Source of the DNA: Phyto melanocephala
Taxonomy: Eukaryota; Arthropoda; Insecta; Diptera; Rhinophoridae
NCBI GenBank assembly: GCA_941918925.1
Contig: OW799233.1
Coordinates: forward strand, 83,768,055 to 83,832,054
DNA: 64,000 nucleotides
Direction: 5' to 3'
The position numbers were made by a program, and so were the translations under genes. Under the pieces are notes generated by a model. The model searched no databases. It was not told the DNA's origin and was given only the letters and a program-made list of their open reading frames with translations. Within the stretch, counting starts at the first letter, position 1; each line of letters begins with the position of its first letter. Below, one piece after another: positions 12,699 to 25,466 of the stretch.

Positions 12699-13335
12699 CT
12701 AGCCAAGCCCGGTACGCGTTGCTACGCCCGTTAATGAATAAAAATGCATTCTGAATTATTATTATTATTATTATTATTATTGTTATTGTTATTGTTATTA
12801 TTATTATTAATGGGTATACAATATTTTAGTTTTTTAATTTGCTGTAAAAGTTAACAAATTTTTTGGTGTTTCCACTCTGGAACATGCGATGTACAGCTGG
12901 CCATGTAAAAAGCATGGATTTTGCAAATTCAATCCTGCAACACACAGAGGTTGTCCTTGTGCTTTGTTGATGGTAATAGCGTAGACAAGGCGAACTGGAA
13001 ACTGTATTTGAAAGGCAATCGGTGGGAACCACTGGAACGAGTGGAAATAGGTATTTCGGAAGTAACTTTTTTTAATGGGGGTGGCACTGCCCACTTTTCT
13101 TATTACGAAATAATAAAGTCATGAAAGCTCAAAATGTGTGCAAAGTTTCAAAAAAATTGGTCTAGTGCAAGAAGCTAAAAATTATAAATTTTTTTATGGG
13201 CGTTGCCCCGCCCTATTTTTACCGCCCATAAACACTCCCTGAAATAAGTACAACAAATTTAGAGTCCGATCGGCTATACAGTTTCGGAGACTATAGCTAA
13301 CACACACACAGACAGATTTTCACTTTTATATATAA
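12699..13335 (-). mobile_element. Helitron deletion derivative carrying a helicase remnant
   Basis: The left end is CTAG at 12699-12702, preceded by A and followed by the family's GC-rich GGTACGCGTTGCTACGCCC hairpin block. On the minus strand this is the 3' terminus. The right end is the truncated CACTTTTATATATAAA version of the usual 5' end. An (ATT)n run is at 12758-12811. The internal tandem-repeat units (GGGGGTGGCACTGCCCAC near 13077) are joined directly to the C-terminal part of a Rep/helicase gene next to the 3' end, where canonical autonomous Helitrons place it. Confidence 0.8.
12834..13050 (-). pseudogene. Helitron Pif1-type helicase, C-terminal fragment
   Basis: The minus-strand frame contains FQIQFPVRLVYAITINKAQG, then VAGLNLQNPCFLHGQLYIAC and SRVETPKNLLTF, ending at 12834. 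TINKAQGQ and GQLYIACSRV are the last conserved helicase motifs of the Pif1-like domain in Helitron RepHel proteins. The fragment ends about 130 bp from the CTAG terminus, as expected for the end of RepHel. Everything upstream (Rep nuclease and most of the helicase) is gone. The upstream part of the open frame (13050-13094) is only the tandem-repeat unit read through. It is non-functional but diagnostic for the repeat family. Confidence 0.85.
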
Positions 13336-13336
13336 A

Positions 13337-13836
13337 CTAGAAAAGTCCCGCTTGCGTTGCTACGCCCCTTAATGAATAAAAATGCATTCTGAATTTTAAC
13401 TGAATATCAAGTGCAAAAACCTAAAAATTATAACTTTTCCTAATGGGCGTGGCACGGCCCACTTTTCTAGTCACAAAATTATAAAGTCATGATAGCTCAA
13501 TATGTGTGTGCAAAGTTTCAAAAAAATCGGTGAAGTTCAAGTAGCTGAAAATTATAACTTTTTTTATGGGCGATGCACTGCCCACTTTTCTAATCACGAA
13601 ATTGTAAAGTCATGACAGCTCAATATGTGTGCAAAGTTTCAGAAAAATCGGTCAAGTGCAAGTAGCTAAAAATGGTAACTAATTTTTTATGGCGTGACTC
13701 TGCCCACTTTTTACCACCCATAAACACTCCCTGGAATGTGTACAACAACTTGCCAAAGTTTGAGTCCTATCGGTTTTACCGTTTTGGAGTCTATAGATAA
13801 CACAAACACACAGAGTTTCACTTTTATATATATAGA
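13337..13836 (-). mobile_element. Non-autonomous Helitron, abutting the previous one
   Basis: CTAG at 13337-13340 follows directly on the 5' end of the element ending at about 13335. The unit runs through the GC hairpin block, several tandem-repeat units and the CACAGAGTTTCACTTTTATA block to GA at 13835-13836. The right flank is A instead of the usual T. There is no coding capacity; the minus-strand open frame at 13679-13933 is repeat sequence. Confidence 0.75.
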
Positions 13837-13841
13837 AGATA

Positions 13842-14130
13842 CTAGCTTGTGCCCGCGACTTCGTCTGCGTAGTTATCGGGATAAAAGGTAGACTTAGTAC
13901 TAACAACAAAAAAAATATTTGCAACACAAACAAGCCGTTTAGGATGTGTTATGATGAGTTTGCCAACGACTTCGCGTTATTATCGCGATTAAAAGTAGCC
14001 TATGTGCTAATCTAGGTTGTTATCTATCTATGTGCCAAATTTCATTTAGTTCCGTTTAGCCGTTTTTGCCTGATTGAGTAACAAATATCCAAACATCCAA
14101 ACATACAAACATTCACATTTATTATATTAG
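13842..14130 (-). mobile_element. Short Helitron-like element of a different subfamily
   Basis: It begins ACTAGCTTGTGCCCGCGACT on the plus strand and ends near CACATTTATTATATTAG. On the minus strand that gives a 5' TAATATAATAAATGTG-like start and a 3' end GTCGCGGGCACAAGCTAGT. These termini resemble the small Lep1-type Helitron-like elements described in insects. The 5' TC is altered. It lies five bases from the preceding Helitron, making a head-to-tail series of three. Confidence 0.6.
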
Positions 14131-14384
14131 CTTGACGTATACATATATCGATAGCTTAATAGAAAAAAGTCGTATCTCGAATTTTTTTTACTACTTTTCA
14201 GGAGAAGGAAAAAAACCGTATCAAATTTAAAAGAATTAAATTATTAAGAACTTCTTTGTATGGATATCCTGAAAACTTTACAACCTCGATTTCGTTAAAA
14301 TTGATATACGCGCTTTTTATATTAAGTCATCAATATGTACCTACAATACTTGCATAATTCTCTAAATTTTTAAAACAAGAATTT

Positions 14385-14660
14385 TTATACCCACCAACAA
14401 AAACAAGAAAGTATCACGTAATCTGCTGTTAGTTAAATTTAAATGCTCATAAAACCGACAGAATTAGAATTATGATGTTGAAATTTAGCAATTATAGCTT
14501 TCAGAAAAACGTAATTATAATGCCAGAAAACGTCCATCCATATTATAATCGTACCTCTAATGTGCTCTGTGCGATATAATTTTTCGTACATTTGGATCTA
14601 TAATTCCTTTCATAATGTGTAGATTTGAGCAATTTTCGGTGAAAGATATTTTTTACACAA
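14385..14660. repeat. Degenerate family-B repeat fragment
   Basis: It starts TTTTTATACCCACCAAC and includes a stretch resembling the family-B block TTCGTACATTTTGATCGATA with CCTAATTCATAGATTTAA and the TTTTCGGGGAAAAATAT block. The copy is much diverged and truncated. Confidence 0.55.
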
Positions 14661-15639
14661 AAAATATAGTTACAAAATGTTATCACTTTACGTCAATGTA
14701 TTAAGAGATAATCGAATCTTATTCAATGTAGGAGGTACATTGTACTTTTTACCTACAAGCTTTAACTCTCTAATATACCAAACACATAAGCAAAGTGTAT
14801 ACAATATTGCAATTTAATAGTAAGCTAACTCCTTGTCATACAAAACAATTTGAAAAAGATAATTATTTGCTTTTAAACTAACAATTATTAAAAATGACAA
14901 TTCAATAATTTCCACTTGAATTGGTATTGCAAAAATTTTCAAACATATTGTACAAGAAAAAGTTTATTGAGGAAAATTGAAAACATAAAAGAAACAAAAC
15001 TACAACAATAATATAATTCTTATATTATTATATTATATGTATGTATGTGTATGTGAGGCTGAGATGGTTATTACAGAAATTATTTAATTAAATGAACAGA
15101 CTTAAAAATATAATATTTTCATTGTTGTTTTATGTTTACTAAGGTTAAAACAAACAAACAAATAACGCTTGATAGGAATCTATATAGTCCAACGTAAAAC
15201 GAAGCCTCAGCCACTCACAGCTATAAATAATATTTTGTAAGAAATATTTCTTTTAAACAAACTAAAACAATCGACACTAACTAAGTGATATCCATTTTCT
15301 ATGAAATCATAGTTCGGACACTCTTATTTTATGTACTAATCAAGCAACTTAAAGTAATTTTTGTTGTTTTATGTTATGACTACTTGGCCACGTAGGAATT
15401 TTAGAAAAAGCCTTATATAGGAGATGGGGGCTAAATTGGGTAGTCAAATTCATTTTCTAATACTAAAGCAATATAAAATTTCATCATCGTTAATATATTC
15501 CTGCAGGATTTATAAAGTTTTACATTTTAAATATAAGAAAGTACACTTTAAGGGGTATATGCTTCAAGTCATTGTGTTTAGCCGCTAGCTATTGTGTTCG
15601 ATATTAAAAGGACATTTTACCATGACTTGCTACTATATC
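14661..15639. other. Unassigned spacer
   Basis: AT-rich, with a short TATTATTATATTATATG run near 15020 and TATG repeats after it. No gene or known element recognised. Confidence 0.4.
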
Positions 15640-15996
15640 CTATTATGTCTTCGAACTCCAACGTGTTTTCAACAATGACCAGACGGACGAGCACAACTAT
15701 ATTGTCTTAAAAAATATTTTGATGCTTTAAAAACGTAATGCTATTATATAAATGTATTCCTAATCATATTTTAGTTATTGTTATAAAACAATGTTTTATA
15801 ATATTTTTATACTTTGCTTAATTTGGGGTAAAATTTACGACCTGGACGGACAGATATTGCTTAATCGATTCAGAAAGTGTCAAAGTCCATTAATGAATTA
15901 CTGGTTCTTGAATAAATATCTCTTGGCATTACACACGAAATAACAAATTTGTAAATGCCATCTTTTAATACTCATTGTAGTGGAGGGTATAAATTA
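15640..15996. repeat. Degenerate mini-me-like repeat
   Basis: It contains CCAGACGGACGAGC (about 15678), GACGGACAGATATTG, and ends GTAGTGGAGGGTATAAA. These correspond to the GTCY tract and the GGGTATAAA end of the HINE-like families, with heavy divergence between. Confidence 0.45.
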
Positions 15997-18818
15997 AAAA
16001 AAAAGGTTTTTTGCGGCTGGTTCAAATAACTTTAGTGAAGCTAAGAATTTAAGTATTCAAGTAATATACATATGTATTGTAAAAACTATGTATACATGCA
16101 CAATTATATCCATATATTTATATATACAGATATACGTACTCATGTTGTATACTACATAAGTATGTGTACTTGCAATTTTATATGTATTTATGTTTATAAT
16201 GAAATTACATTTTATTTTATTTTGTCAATCGAATTCCAATTCATTTTTCATTCACAGTTCACTGGTCACCTTTGTTGAAAATTTACAATATTTTCCAATA
16301 AAAGTTCCCAAAGAAAAAACACACACATATAAGAATTATTTATATCTCTCCACAAACATTAAGATTCCCATACATACCCTGCGGTTAAAAAATTTTCTTT
16401 AGCTATTCTTACTGTCACAAATTTGGCACTTTTTTGGTATGAACGTTAGTTTAACTACAAAACTAATACATGTCGCATTATTTTTGTGCAATACATAAAT
16501 ACACATGTAAAAGTCATACGACAAATTTTCAATAGGAACGTGTTCTATTTTAATCTTTTAAAACATCTGATATCTCACTTTGTTTTGAGTTGTCCCAAAA
16601 TTCATGACCCTCACTTACAAATGAACTTACAAAAAACAAACGAATAACATATAAAAAATATAAATATTATCACATTTCACAAATTATAATATTCATAAAG
16701 GTAATTCAAACAGGCTTGAGGTTACGTTTTAACTTGTGCCTATTTAATGCAAATAAAAAAAATAAATAATATTTCCATGACTCCCTAATATTAGAGAACT
16801 AAATAGTTTTGTATTCGGAAAAATAAAAATAAAACAATAGGTTTAATTTTTATGAGAAAATATTCATTGATCTTAACAATAAAAACTTCGCGTTTAATAG
16901 AAAATTTAAAATCCTTATTTGTTTCAGCCGCTGTTCACTAAACCGAGAGTGTCTACTGTGTAATAGAGAATTCGACTATTGCTTTTTACTTATAACGTTT
17001 TCTTTCCTGCTTAAGAATCTTGTATTTTTTCTATTTGTATTTTCTATTTTAATAATTTGTCTTCCTAGAAGTATAAAGGACAGATTTTTTAATTATAAGA
17101 TAAAACCATTAAAGTTTACGTTTAAAAATCTTGCAGAATACTCAGAAAATGCTTGTTTTAAACTGAGAACAGATCTTGTTCATACCTTTTATTTGGTATA
17201 AAAGGAGGACAGAGGAAGTGCACAATTTTTGTTTGAGAAGAATAAAATGGCATTGTCAGAATTTATGATTTGTTACTTAATCTAAAAATATATTGAATAA
17301 CAAAAAAAAAAATATACAAAAACCATATAGAAATAACTTTCTTTTTTTTCTAAGTTTTGTACCTTCCTGAAATGGAATATTGCTTCTGATGGCTAATGTC
17401 GGCTAATCTGTAACTTTTGTCATGAACTGCAGGGCATGTGTGTGTAATTTTGCCAATAAATGTATTTATTTATTGTGTTGTATTTTGCTTGTATGTGACA
17501 TAATGGCAATATTCATTCAATAAACTACATTATAATTCAAATTCAAAATCAAATACTTTTTATTTCTCGATATTTTTTCTTTTTTATGCTCATATTGCTA
17601 TTTCTTGCAAAGATTTATTATACACTTGAATGGGTTCCTTAATGTCGGCTTAAGGAGGATGGAGAGAAAAACAAAATGTGAAATCTTATTATGTTTATGT
17701 TTATTTACTACTCAATTTACAATTATGAATATTGTAATAAAATTCTGATTATTTGAATTTATGTAGTAAATATTTGTATGTATTTAAACTTGCGCATTGT
17801 AAAAATAATTTTGTTTAATCGTAATTTCATATTTCTTAAAACAAATCAATTGAACGATAAATCAGTTGCCGTTCTTGAAAACTGTTCCTAAATTGTAAGA
17901 TGACCGATTATCTCTGAAGTATGGGGCTAAAACTTAAAAACGTTTGATAATAAGATGAGTATAGTTTTAATTAAAAGACAGGAGCTGCAAACCAAATAAA
18001 CCGAAATAATGTATTTTAACAATTATCTTAAACCTCCCCAAATTGAATAGACACAACCACAAACACTGATTGCAGCCAATCCGTATTTATATTTGAAAAT
18101 ACAAAATTAAACCATTTAAAGCGTTAACAAATTGTCTTTTTCTCAATGAGGGTCTAAAATATCTGCCATGTCGTTAAAATTGCCATTTATGTCATTATAA
18201 GACATGTTCAAGAAAAATTGTCTTTTTTGCAGCAACTGCAATTGAAATCAACACAGAAGAAATACAAAAAGGAGGCAATATTTAACTTCATCACAGTTTC
18301 AATCGTCGTTGTAATCATCATCAGTTACAGCTCTACTCAACCGAGGGTTGTAACAATCATTAAAATCATGCTAAAAATATTTTCCCCAAAATAAGTTTAT
18401 TTTTTTTTTCTACTTTATTTCTTTTCTTCATCTAGCTTTTCTCATGGCTGACTAAATCATATTAAAAAAAATTCTGAAGAGGTAGCAAAAACAACAAGAA
18501 TGTTTGTACAGGGGAAAGTTTCTTACTTTTCTTGGATCTATATTGTCAGCAGTGAAAGTCCTTGGCCAATGACATAAGGCTGAGGAAGGGAAATGTTTTT
18601 CTTTCTTTTTTTTGTATTTTTTTCGATAAAAATGATGAATGACATCATAAATTATGGTGAAGTGTACTAAACAGAGGGTTTGGTGGTTGTTTATTTCGAT
18701 ATAAACGATTTTAATTTTGTTCTTATTTTGTTGTTGTTGTTGTTATTTCTTCCCCTAAATAAAAATATTGTATACGTATAGTATTTATTTCACCCACAGC
18801 TTTTGTATTTTCTTTTAA
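15997..18818. other. Unassigned DNA, 2.8 kb
   Basis: No recognisable gene, RNA or repeat apart from homopolymer runs and a (GTT)n tract at about 18729-18745. Frames at 16072-16278 and 16190-16402 are chance translations of TA-rich sequence. Confidence 0.4.
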
Positions 18819-19275
18819 TTTTTATACCCTTCACACGAGAGTTTAAAAGGATACATATAAGTTTTTCATTCCGTTTGAAATTTATACAATATTCGTTCAT
18901 AAAGAATATGTATTCCGATTCCTTTAAAATAAATAAATTGATATAGCTAAATCTGTTTCTCCGTGTGTATGTTAAAATCAACTTCTTGAAGCCTCTCCTA
19001 AACTTTAGACTTTTGAGAATTTTGCTGGCATATGAGCGAAAGAATAGAAGTGCTTCTGTTTTTTATCCAAACAAATTTTGCATCTCCCAGATAAATTCTT
19101 GACTCGTTTGTTGAATGCCACTATAAGATTCACACATAAAAATATTTATTGAAAATATTTGGTCCATTACCGGACCGATGTTGTACATAAGTTGGTCAAG
19201 TAAGCGTTCAGTAACACTTTTGTGGAGGGTATAAAAGATTTCGACATATAGCTCTCTTACTTCTTTCTTTTTCAT
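18819..19275 (+). repeat. Degenerate HINE/mini-me-like element
   Basis: The left end TTTTTATACCCTTCAC and a TTTTTCATTCCGTTTGAAAT block match family A. The right end reads GAGGGTATAAAAGATTTCGAC and then TATAGCTCTCTTACTT, a decayed version of the hairpin end. The GTCY tract and AT core are largely lost. Confidence 0.6.
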
Positions 19276-22200
19276 GTAAATTTTCTTAAAGATTTTCTTA
19301 TAAGTATTCTTGTATTAAGTATATGTACATTTTTGCCGAAAAGAAACACAAATTTTGCATGACATTGCTGGTATATTGTTATATTTATTTTTTTTTTACT
19401 ATTTATAGGCAGGGTACACTTATACAAGGTGGCGGTGCCAGCCCAGCTGACTATTTTTTTGTGTTCCGGAGAATGTCAAACTACATATTTAAAAAAATTA
19501 TTTCAACCTCGGAAATTGTCAAACTCCATACATAAAAAAAGAGAGACAAAAATTGCTATCCTTTATGCTATCACCATGATTTATAGGTACAAAAGTATTT
19601 AATTTAATTTCTCCAAGACAGCAATTTACTATTGACTTAAAAATGATTCCAAAAGTTTTCATTATTTTTAAATCTGATTACAAAAAGTTCTATGCGCTTA
19701 ACTAAGATATAAATGTAATAATACATGCATACACCGTAAAATGACGTACTATGTTTAAATGTACCTTTGAACCCTTTTAAGTAAATAAAAACGTTATATT
19801 CAGTCAAGTTTGATTATATTCCAAAAAGTACATGTGTAGAATATTTAGTAAAGAGATTGAACTGTTTTTCTTTGTCCCTGTGTTAGTGTAGTTCTGAGGT
19901 CGATTAAATAAAAAACTATTGATAATAGAGTTACATACATGATACTTACACTCAATACTTTTAGTTCCGATAAAAAATAGTGCCGATGATGCCACTGTAG
20001 CTGGTTTCAAAAGCGTATTTAATTCGGCTAGTGTCGGAAAATTATTTTTTCTTAGAATTCATTCATAATCACAATGAACCTTAAACCAAGAAAAATAAAA
20101 ATTTCTCTAAAAATATCTCCCGTTTATATATACAGCAAAATACATTTTCTGTAAAATTAATTTTACACTCAGTAAGTCAAAAAAAATTTTGTATAATCGA
20201 CTTCTAAATACGAGGTGTATTAAATATTTTTTGTTGTCATTTAGAAACACTGCAACTAGTTAAAATATATAACCATTTGTATTTGGTGTAAATTATGTCT
20301 ACCACTAATAACATGTAACATTTTTTTTATGCTAAAAATTATTTGATTGAATATTATACGTACTTTAATTTAAGACACTTTTGAGCAGGCAATACTCACA
20401 CTAAAATCAATTTACTTTTTTGCATCAATTTCAACAGAAACTAAGTTTAACTTCCTAATCACACAATCGATCAAACGTATATCGAACAAAAAAAAAAAGG
20501 ATCAGCAAAAATATTTTGAAAATAAATATGTTCATTCCAAATGATGAATATTATTAACATTAATACTGAGGATGCAAATGTTTTATCCTTCAGTTCCGTT
20601 AAGCTTCCTTTATATTTCGTGTTGCTGTTGCTTTTGTCAGAAAGCATTAAAGTTTCCTAAGTTACTTATATGAATGCGGCAAAGCTCAAAAGGATTATCG
20701 CAACAAGCACATACCACAAGTCGTCGTTTCGGCAATAAATGTTTAAAGTATGAATGCATGTAGTTTAAGTTGTATTCACACTTGCCGACAGCATTATGTA
20801 AATTTCTGCAATGCATTCAAAGCGCTTTCGCAACTATTATTCAAAGTGTTCGTTCACTTTATACAGAAAGTTTTGTCGGTAAATTTAGGCTTTAGTTATT
20901 GTTGTTTTTTTTCTTTCTTTTTTGGATTTTTTATTATTTGGAGAAAAAGTTTTTCCATTTATGGTCAAAAAGCACAAAATAGTACAAACAGTAAACACTT
21001 TTCAAGTGCGATTTTTTTTTTTTTATATCAGCATGAGTGGTGATCGATATAACTTTTTAATTTGTCTACTTAAAAGTACTAACGTATAATCTCAATTTAT
21101 AAATTTGATATTTTATAGTTTTATATAGTATGATCAAGTATAATTGGGAATATTATAGTTAACATTTGTAATGTGAACTATTTAGCTTCCTGTTTTAGAT
21201 TTAGTGGGTTGTGCACAACAAATTTTTTGGAGTTTCCAGTATATTCATATGTTTTGCTTTAACTTTAAATTCATATGAATTTTAAATATACATTATGAAA
21301 AAAAGTCAAGTTGTAAATGAAATCGTACATTTCAACCCATAAAAATATTTATGTGTAGTGCATTTATGCATTCGTTAGTATGGATAAGTTGGTATAAAGC
21401 GTTCATGTAAATTCTCAAAGTAGCACCAAACATTATTATTTATTATTTTAACACTTTTTAGCAGTTCTCAACAAGTAAGTTATTTTTTGCTACTTGTACA
21501 ACTGCTACTTGCAAAACACTATTTTTTTATCGTTGCCTTTTTTTTGCTTTTTATTGTTTGCATTTGCAAGGCTTAAACATAATGTTGAGATGTGTTAATA
21601 TTGTTATTTACTGGTAAACAATAAAAGCTTAATTTTGTTAAAGCGTAATATAATTTTTATTTACGCCTACTGATATGATATTCTCAAATCTGCACTTATA
21701 AAGATGTTATACGTATTCAAGGCAACTTTCATAAAAAATTACGTACATAAATGTCCCTATTTACTCATGTATCCTTAATTGCAAACAATTTTTTTAATTC
21801 TTCTAAGAAATTTTTTTTTCAATATTGAATAATTCCATTCTCACAATTTTAATTATATCATATTTTTTTATAGCCAATGTCAAAAAATTGCTGCAAAAAA
21901 ATTGCATCTCTCCCTACCTATGCTATGCCTCAATTTCGGTATATTTGTATGTCAAAAGCACAACCTGAACTATGTCTTGAAAAATTTTTATATAACACAG
22001 GAATGCCACTTCTGCTAGTGAATTTTTTTTAGCCAACTCAACACTTACATTTTGTATTTTCTTACCATAATTATCAGGGCATAAATATTTGTTCTTTCCA
22101 GTTGATAAAGATTTTTTTTGTAAATCTTTTGTACGTATGAAGTTTGACATTTGAAATAAATGAGGGAAGAACGATTTTGTAGCTGAAGTTTGAAATAAGT

Positions 22201-22492
22201 GAATAAAAAAATAATTAGCTGACTACCTGATGAATAAATATGCGTTTCATAATTTTTTAGAAATAAATTTTTGTGTATAAATTTTATTGTTTAATATTTT
22301 AATTCTAATAAAAAGCATTTTTTACATATGGACAAATGTTAAAAATCGAAATTCATTTTAACTTAGTGTATTAGATATGCGTTTTTTTATATAACGTATG
22401 TTTTAAGGACATTTGTAACATTTTCCAATAAGTGTAAAAATAAGCTGCTCCTGACGGGGTTTTTCAGTCTGATTAGACAATATATTATACAA
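19276..22492. other. Unassigned DNA, 3.2 kb
   Basis: No recognisable gene. The plus-strand frame at 20750-21043 is rich in F, S and C from poly-T tracts and has no motif. No assignable repeat was found. Confidence 0.4.
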
Positions 22493-22881
22493 AACAAGTA
22501 AGAGTGCTTTAGAAAGTCGCGCCAAGTCTGATTATGTCCTTCATCTTCATGGACATAGGTAAAGTGATCAAATCATAGCTTGGCGTCGGACAAGCCCATT
22601 GAATGAGGTATATTTTTAATTACTAGGTTTGATTATTATATATAACCATTGTACGACATTTTGTAAAAGTTAAAAAGTTAAAATCATATCAATATGGGTA
22701 TCAAACGAATGGCGGTGGCTAGTACACCAGCTAACTATATAAAAATCTAATATCAAAAATGGTGTCGGAAATAATCAAACAAAATGGCGTTAAACATTAA
22801 ATATGAAATCGGCTATAGCTGTTACATGATGCTGAAGGGAATTATTAGATTCAGCAAGGCCGAATATAGCATTCATACCTG
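22493..22881. mobile_element. Small foldback-like repeat (family C)
   Basis: The left end AACAAGTAAGAGTGCT and the right end AGCATTCATACCTG are inverted relatives. Their similarity continues inward for roughly 50 bases on each side, through diverged hairpin and CCTTCA blocks. Total length is about 390 bp with no coding frame. Internal pieces such as AAAATGGCGTTAAACATTAA recur near 25370 in the composite at 23.4-25.5 kb. Confidence 0.5.
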
Positions 22882-23437
22882 CAAATTTTGTTTATTCAAT
22901 CACGACTTGATGTTTCCCTTGGCATACCAATAAATAATATAGTTAAAAGGATGACGATCAATGCAAACAAAACGTTATAAAAACCTTAATTTTATAATTA
23001 AAAAAAAATTTAAAAATCGCATTTCGACTTATATTGTTTTATCGAAAGTCCACAGATATGTGTTAATGTTCGTTTTTTTGTTATAAATAAATTTATATGT
23101 GTGGAATAGATTGTATCAATATTTAAGACTAGAATTTTCCGTATTTGATATCTATTTTTAGCACATCATTTCAGTTTGGATAAGATAACATTAAATACCC
23201 ATACACAAAAAAAAAATTAACATGATTTTTAATTACAAAATTAATATTATTAATAAAATGTTATTTGATTTTGCTCAAATCACCAAAATGATTCTTTTAA
23301 CTGAATATTAATTGTTTTCACTGTAAAAATATTGCAAAAAAAATCAATTAAAATAATACAAAAAATTTATCAAAATTACTATAATTTTGAAAAAAGATTC
23401 ACATTTATAATTGCAATTTGGAACTATATTAAACAAA
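22882..23437. other. Unassigned AT-rich spacer
   Basis: Nothing recognisable beyond poly-A and poly-T runs. Confidence 0.4.
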
Positions 23438-25466
23438 AACAAGTAAGAGCACTATATTCGGCTGTGCCGAATCTTTTATACCCACCACCACTTTTCCGTT
23501 CTTTTGTAGCTAGAGTTTTTTTCCGTAATTCTTGTTTCCCGGAAATGCGAGATTTATTTTTTATTATCCCGGGATCCCGCAGCAAAACAAATAAAAAGTA
23601 AATTTGTTTTTAATTAATAAAAAACTTTTTATTAAGAAGCATAAATTAGTTTATAATGTAAAAAAAAATTCAAAACTATAAAAATCAATAAATAAACTTG
23701 AATTAAAAAAAACAAAAATACAGGTACTTCAGCTATGAGATCAAAAATAAAATCATTGGAATTCAATTTCAATATAAACAATATAAACATCTGCTTTCGA
23801 ATCGTAGCCAACTTTTTTATTTCCCGGGATCCCGAAAATAATCCAGGGAAATAGGGAAGATTAAATAACTCAAATTCCCGGGAAATAACCCAATTTATAG
23901 CACAAAATGTATTTGTTTGTTTTTAACAGTAATCGCTATGCAATAATCTCTTTATACTAAAATATGTCTTACTTTCTTTGCATAACTTCGATATGCTAGT
24001 AAAATGTTTTCGTAAATTTAGTCTTTCAATGAAAGTGGGCGTTAAAGTAGGCGTGTTGAAGTTGTTTCTACTAATGAATGCAACTTAGATGTTTCACTAC
24101 AGTCCTTTATTATTCCAAAGTGAAAGTGGGAGTGTCACCTAAATTTTCTGGCATAACAATGACATTGACTAGAAAGAAATATGTGGCAAATTTCATCATC
24201 ATACCTTTGTATAAATTTTCGTACATTTTGACCGATAACTCCTTTCCTAATGCATATATTTAAAAAATTTTTGGGGAAAAATATTTTTTTGACTCGAGAA
24301 ATATATATTCGAAGTTTCATGAGTCTACGTTAATGCGTTTTGACACAATTCTATTTTATTCGATGTTCGAAGGACACGGTTTTTTTTACCTGACTAAGTG
24401 CCTTTTTCTTAAATTTTAAATACCTATACGTATTGTTAATTATTTTAAATATTGTTTTAATTTATATATATTTTCAAAAAGGTTAAAGATTTTTGTCACT
24501 TGAAAACATAAATTAAAAATTAATTGAATAAATAAGATTAAAAAAATATTTTTATGTCAACAACTTGGGGTTAAAAATATTCGCTCCGACATTTTGTTTC
24601 AGATGCCATCTTGGATTTTACAGGTTTTTTCAGTTTACTACATTGTATTGGTCGAGTGCTTTTATGTAATACCAATATTGAGGGGGTTAAAGAGGACAAA
24701 ATCGTAACTACTGTATTTGACTCATATATTCGCCATTTAATCCAGGAAGCCATCTTGAATTTTTCTTTTCATATGTAACTATATTTTAATACTTTTCATA
24801 TGATCTTCACTTTGGCTCTCTTGGTTGTATATAAACCGAAAAATATCTATTTTCGTTTGTAAATTTTTGAAAAAGCATTGAAGGAGTTAGTCTCAAACCG
24901 GTTCGTTAGTATTTCTTAGAAATTGTTTCTAAGATGACGGCTTATAATTTAGCATCTAATCGGTAAAGTTATAGGCAAAAAATTTAATTTAAAATTTAAT
25001 TTTATATACTTATATATTCCTTAAATTTACAAACAAATACCAAATTTTTTCAGCATTATAAGGCACTATAAAAAAACTAAGATTCATGATAGCTGCCACT
25101 ACAAAATGTCGGACAGTAAATTTATACATGAGCCAAATCTGGTATTTTAAAATGTAACTTTTTGAACTCTCTCTATATTGGTATCAATTGAAAGGGGTTT
25201 ACCAGTAAAATATAGTAAATTATTTAAAAATTTAAAATCCAAGATTGCATCCAAAACAAAATGGCGGAACAAATTTTTTTACCCCATCAATATTAGAATC
25301 AAATGAAAGGGCTTCACTAGTAGAAGTAAAAAATCAAGGATGGCATTGAAAATTATAAAAAATGGCGTATATCATGAAATATAGGTTAAGATACGATGTG
25401 GGATTATACCTACATAATGGTGAAGGGTATTATCAGATTCGGCCGAATATAGAACTCTTACTTGTC
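23438..25466. mobile_element. Composite family-B/C repeat with inverted ends
   Basis: The left end AACAAGTAAGAGCACTATAT, with hairpin ATTCGGCTGTGCCGAAT and TATACCCACCACC, is family B. Internal B blocks follow, such as GTGGGCGTTAAAGTAGGCG at about 24037 and the TTCGTACATTTTGACCGATA block at about 24221. From about 24540 the sequence is family-C-like, with several phrases like AAAATGGCG. It ends in the opposite orientation with GGCCGAATATAGAACTCTTA and CTTGT. It is either one inverted-end element or a B copy fused to a minus-oriented C copy. Confidence 0.6.
23494..23902. repeat. Nested insert with CCCGGGATCCCG motifs
   Basis: Between CCCACCACCA and AGCACAAAATG the copy has about 410 bp absent from the other family-B copies at 25.7 and 44.5 kb. 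The insert carries TCCCGGGATCCCG near both ends (about 23568 and 23823) and a further TTCCCGGGAAAT near 23875. Inverted copies of a GC-rich motif near the ends suggest a DNA transposon relic. Its family was not determined. Confidence 0.5.

Noticed and set aside
12758..12811. ATT repeat block that could mimic a CRISPR-like or satellite array
   Set aside because: It is a simple trinucleotide microsatellite inside a Helitron. No spacer structure.
20200..20250. ACGAGGTGTATTAAATATT phrase reminiscent of a mariner terminal repeat
   Set aside because: No inverted partner or TA-flanked mate was found nearby, and no transposase sequence accompanies it.
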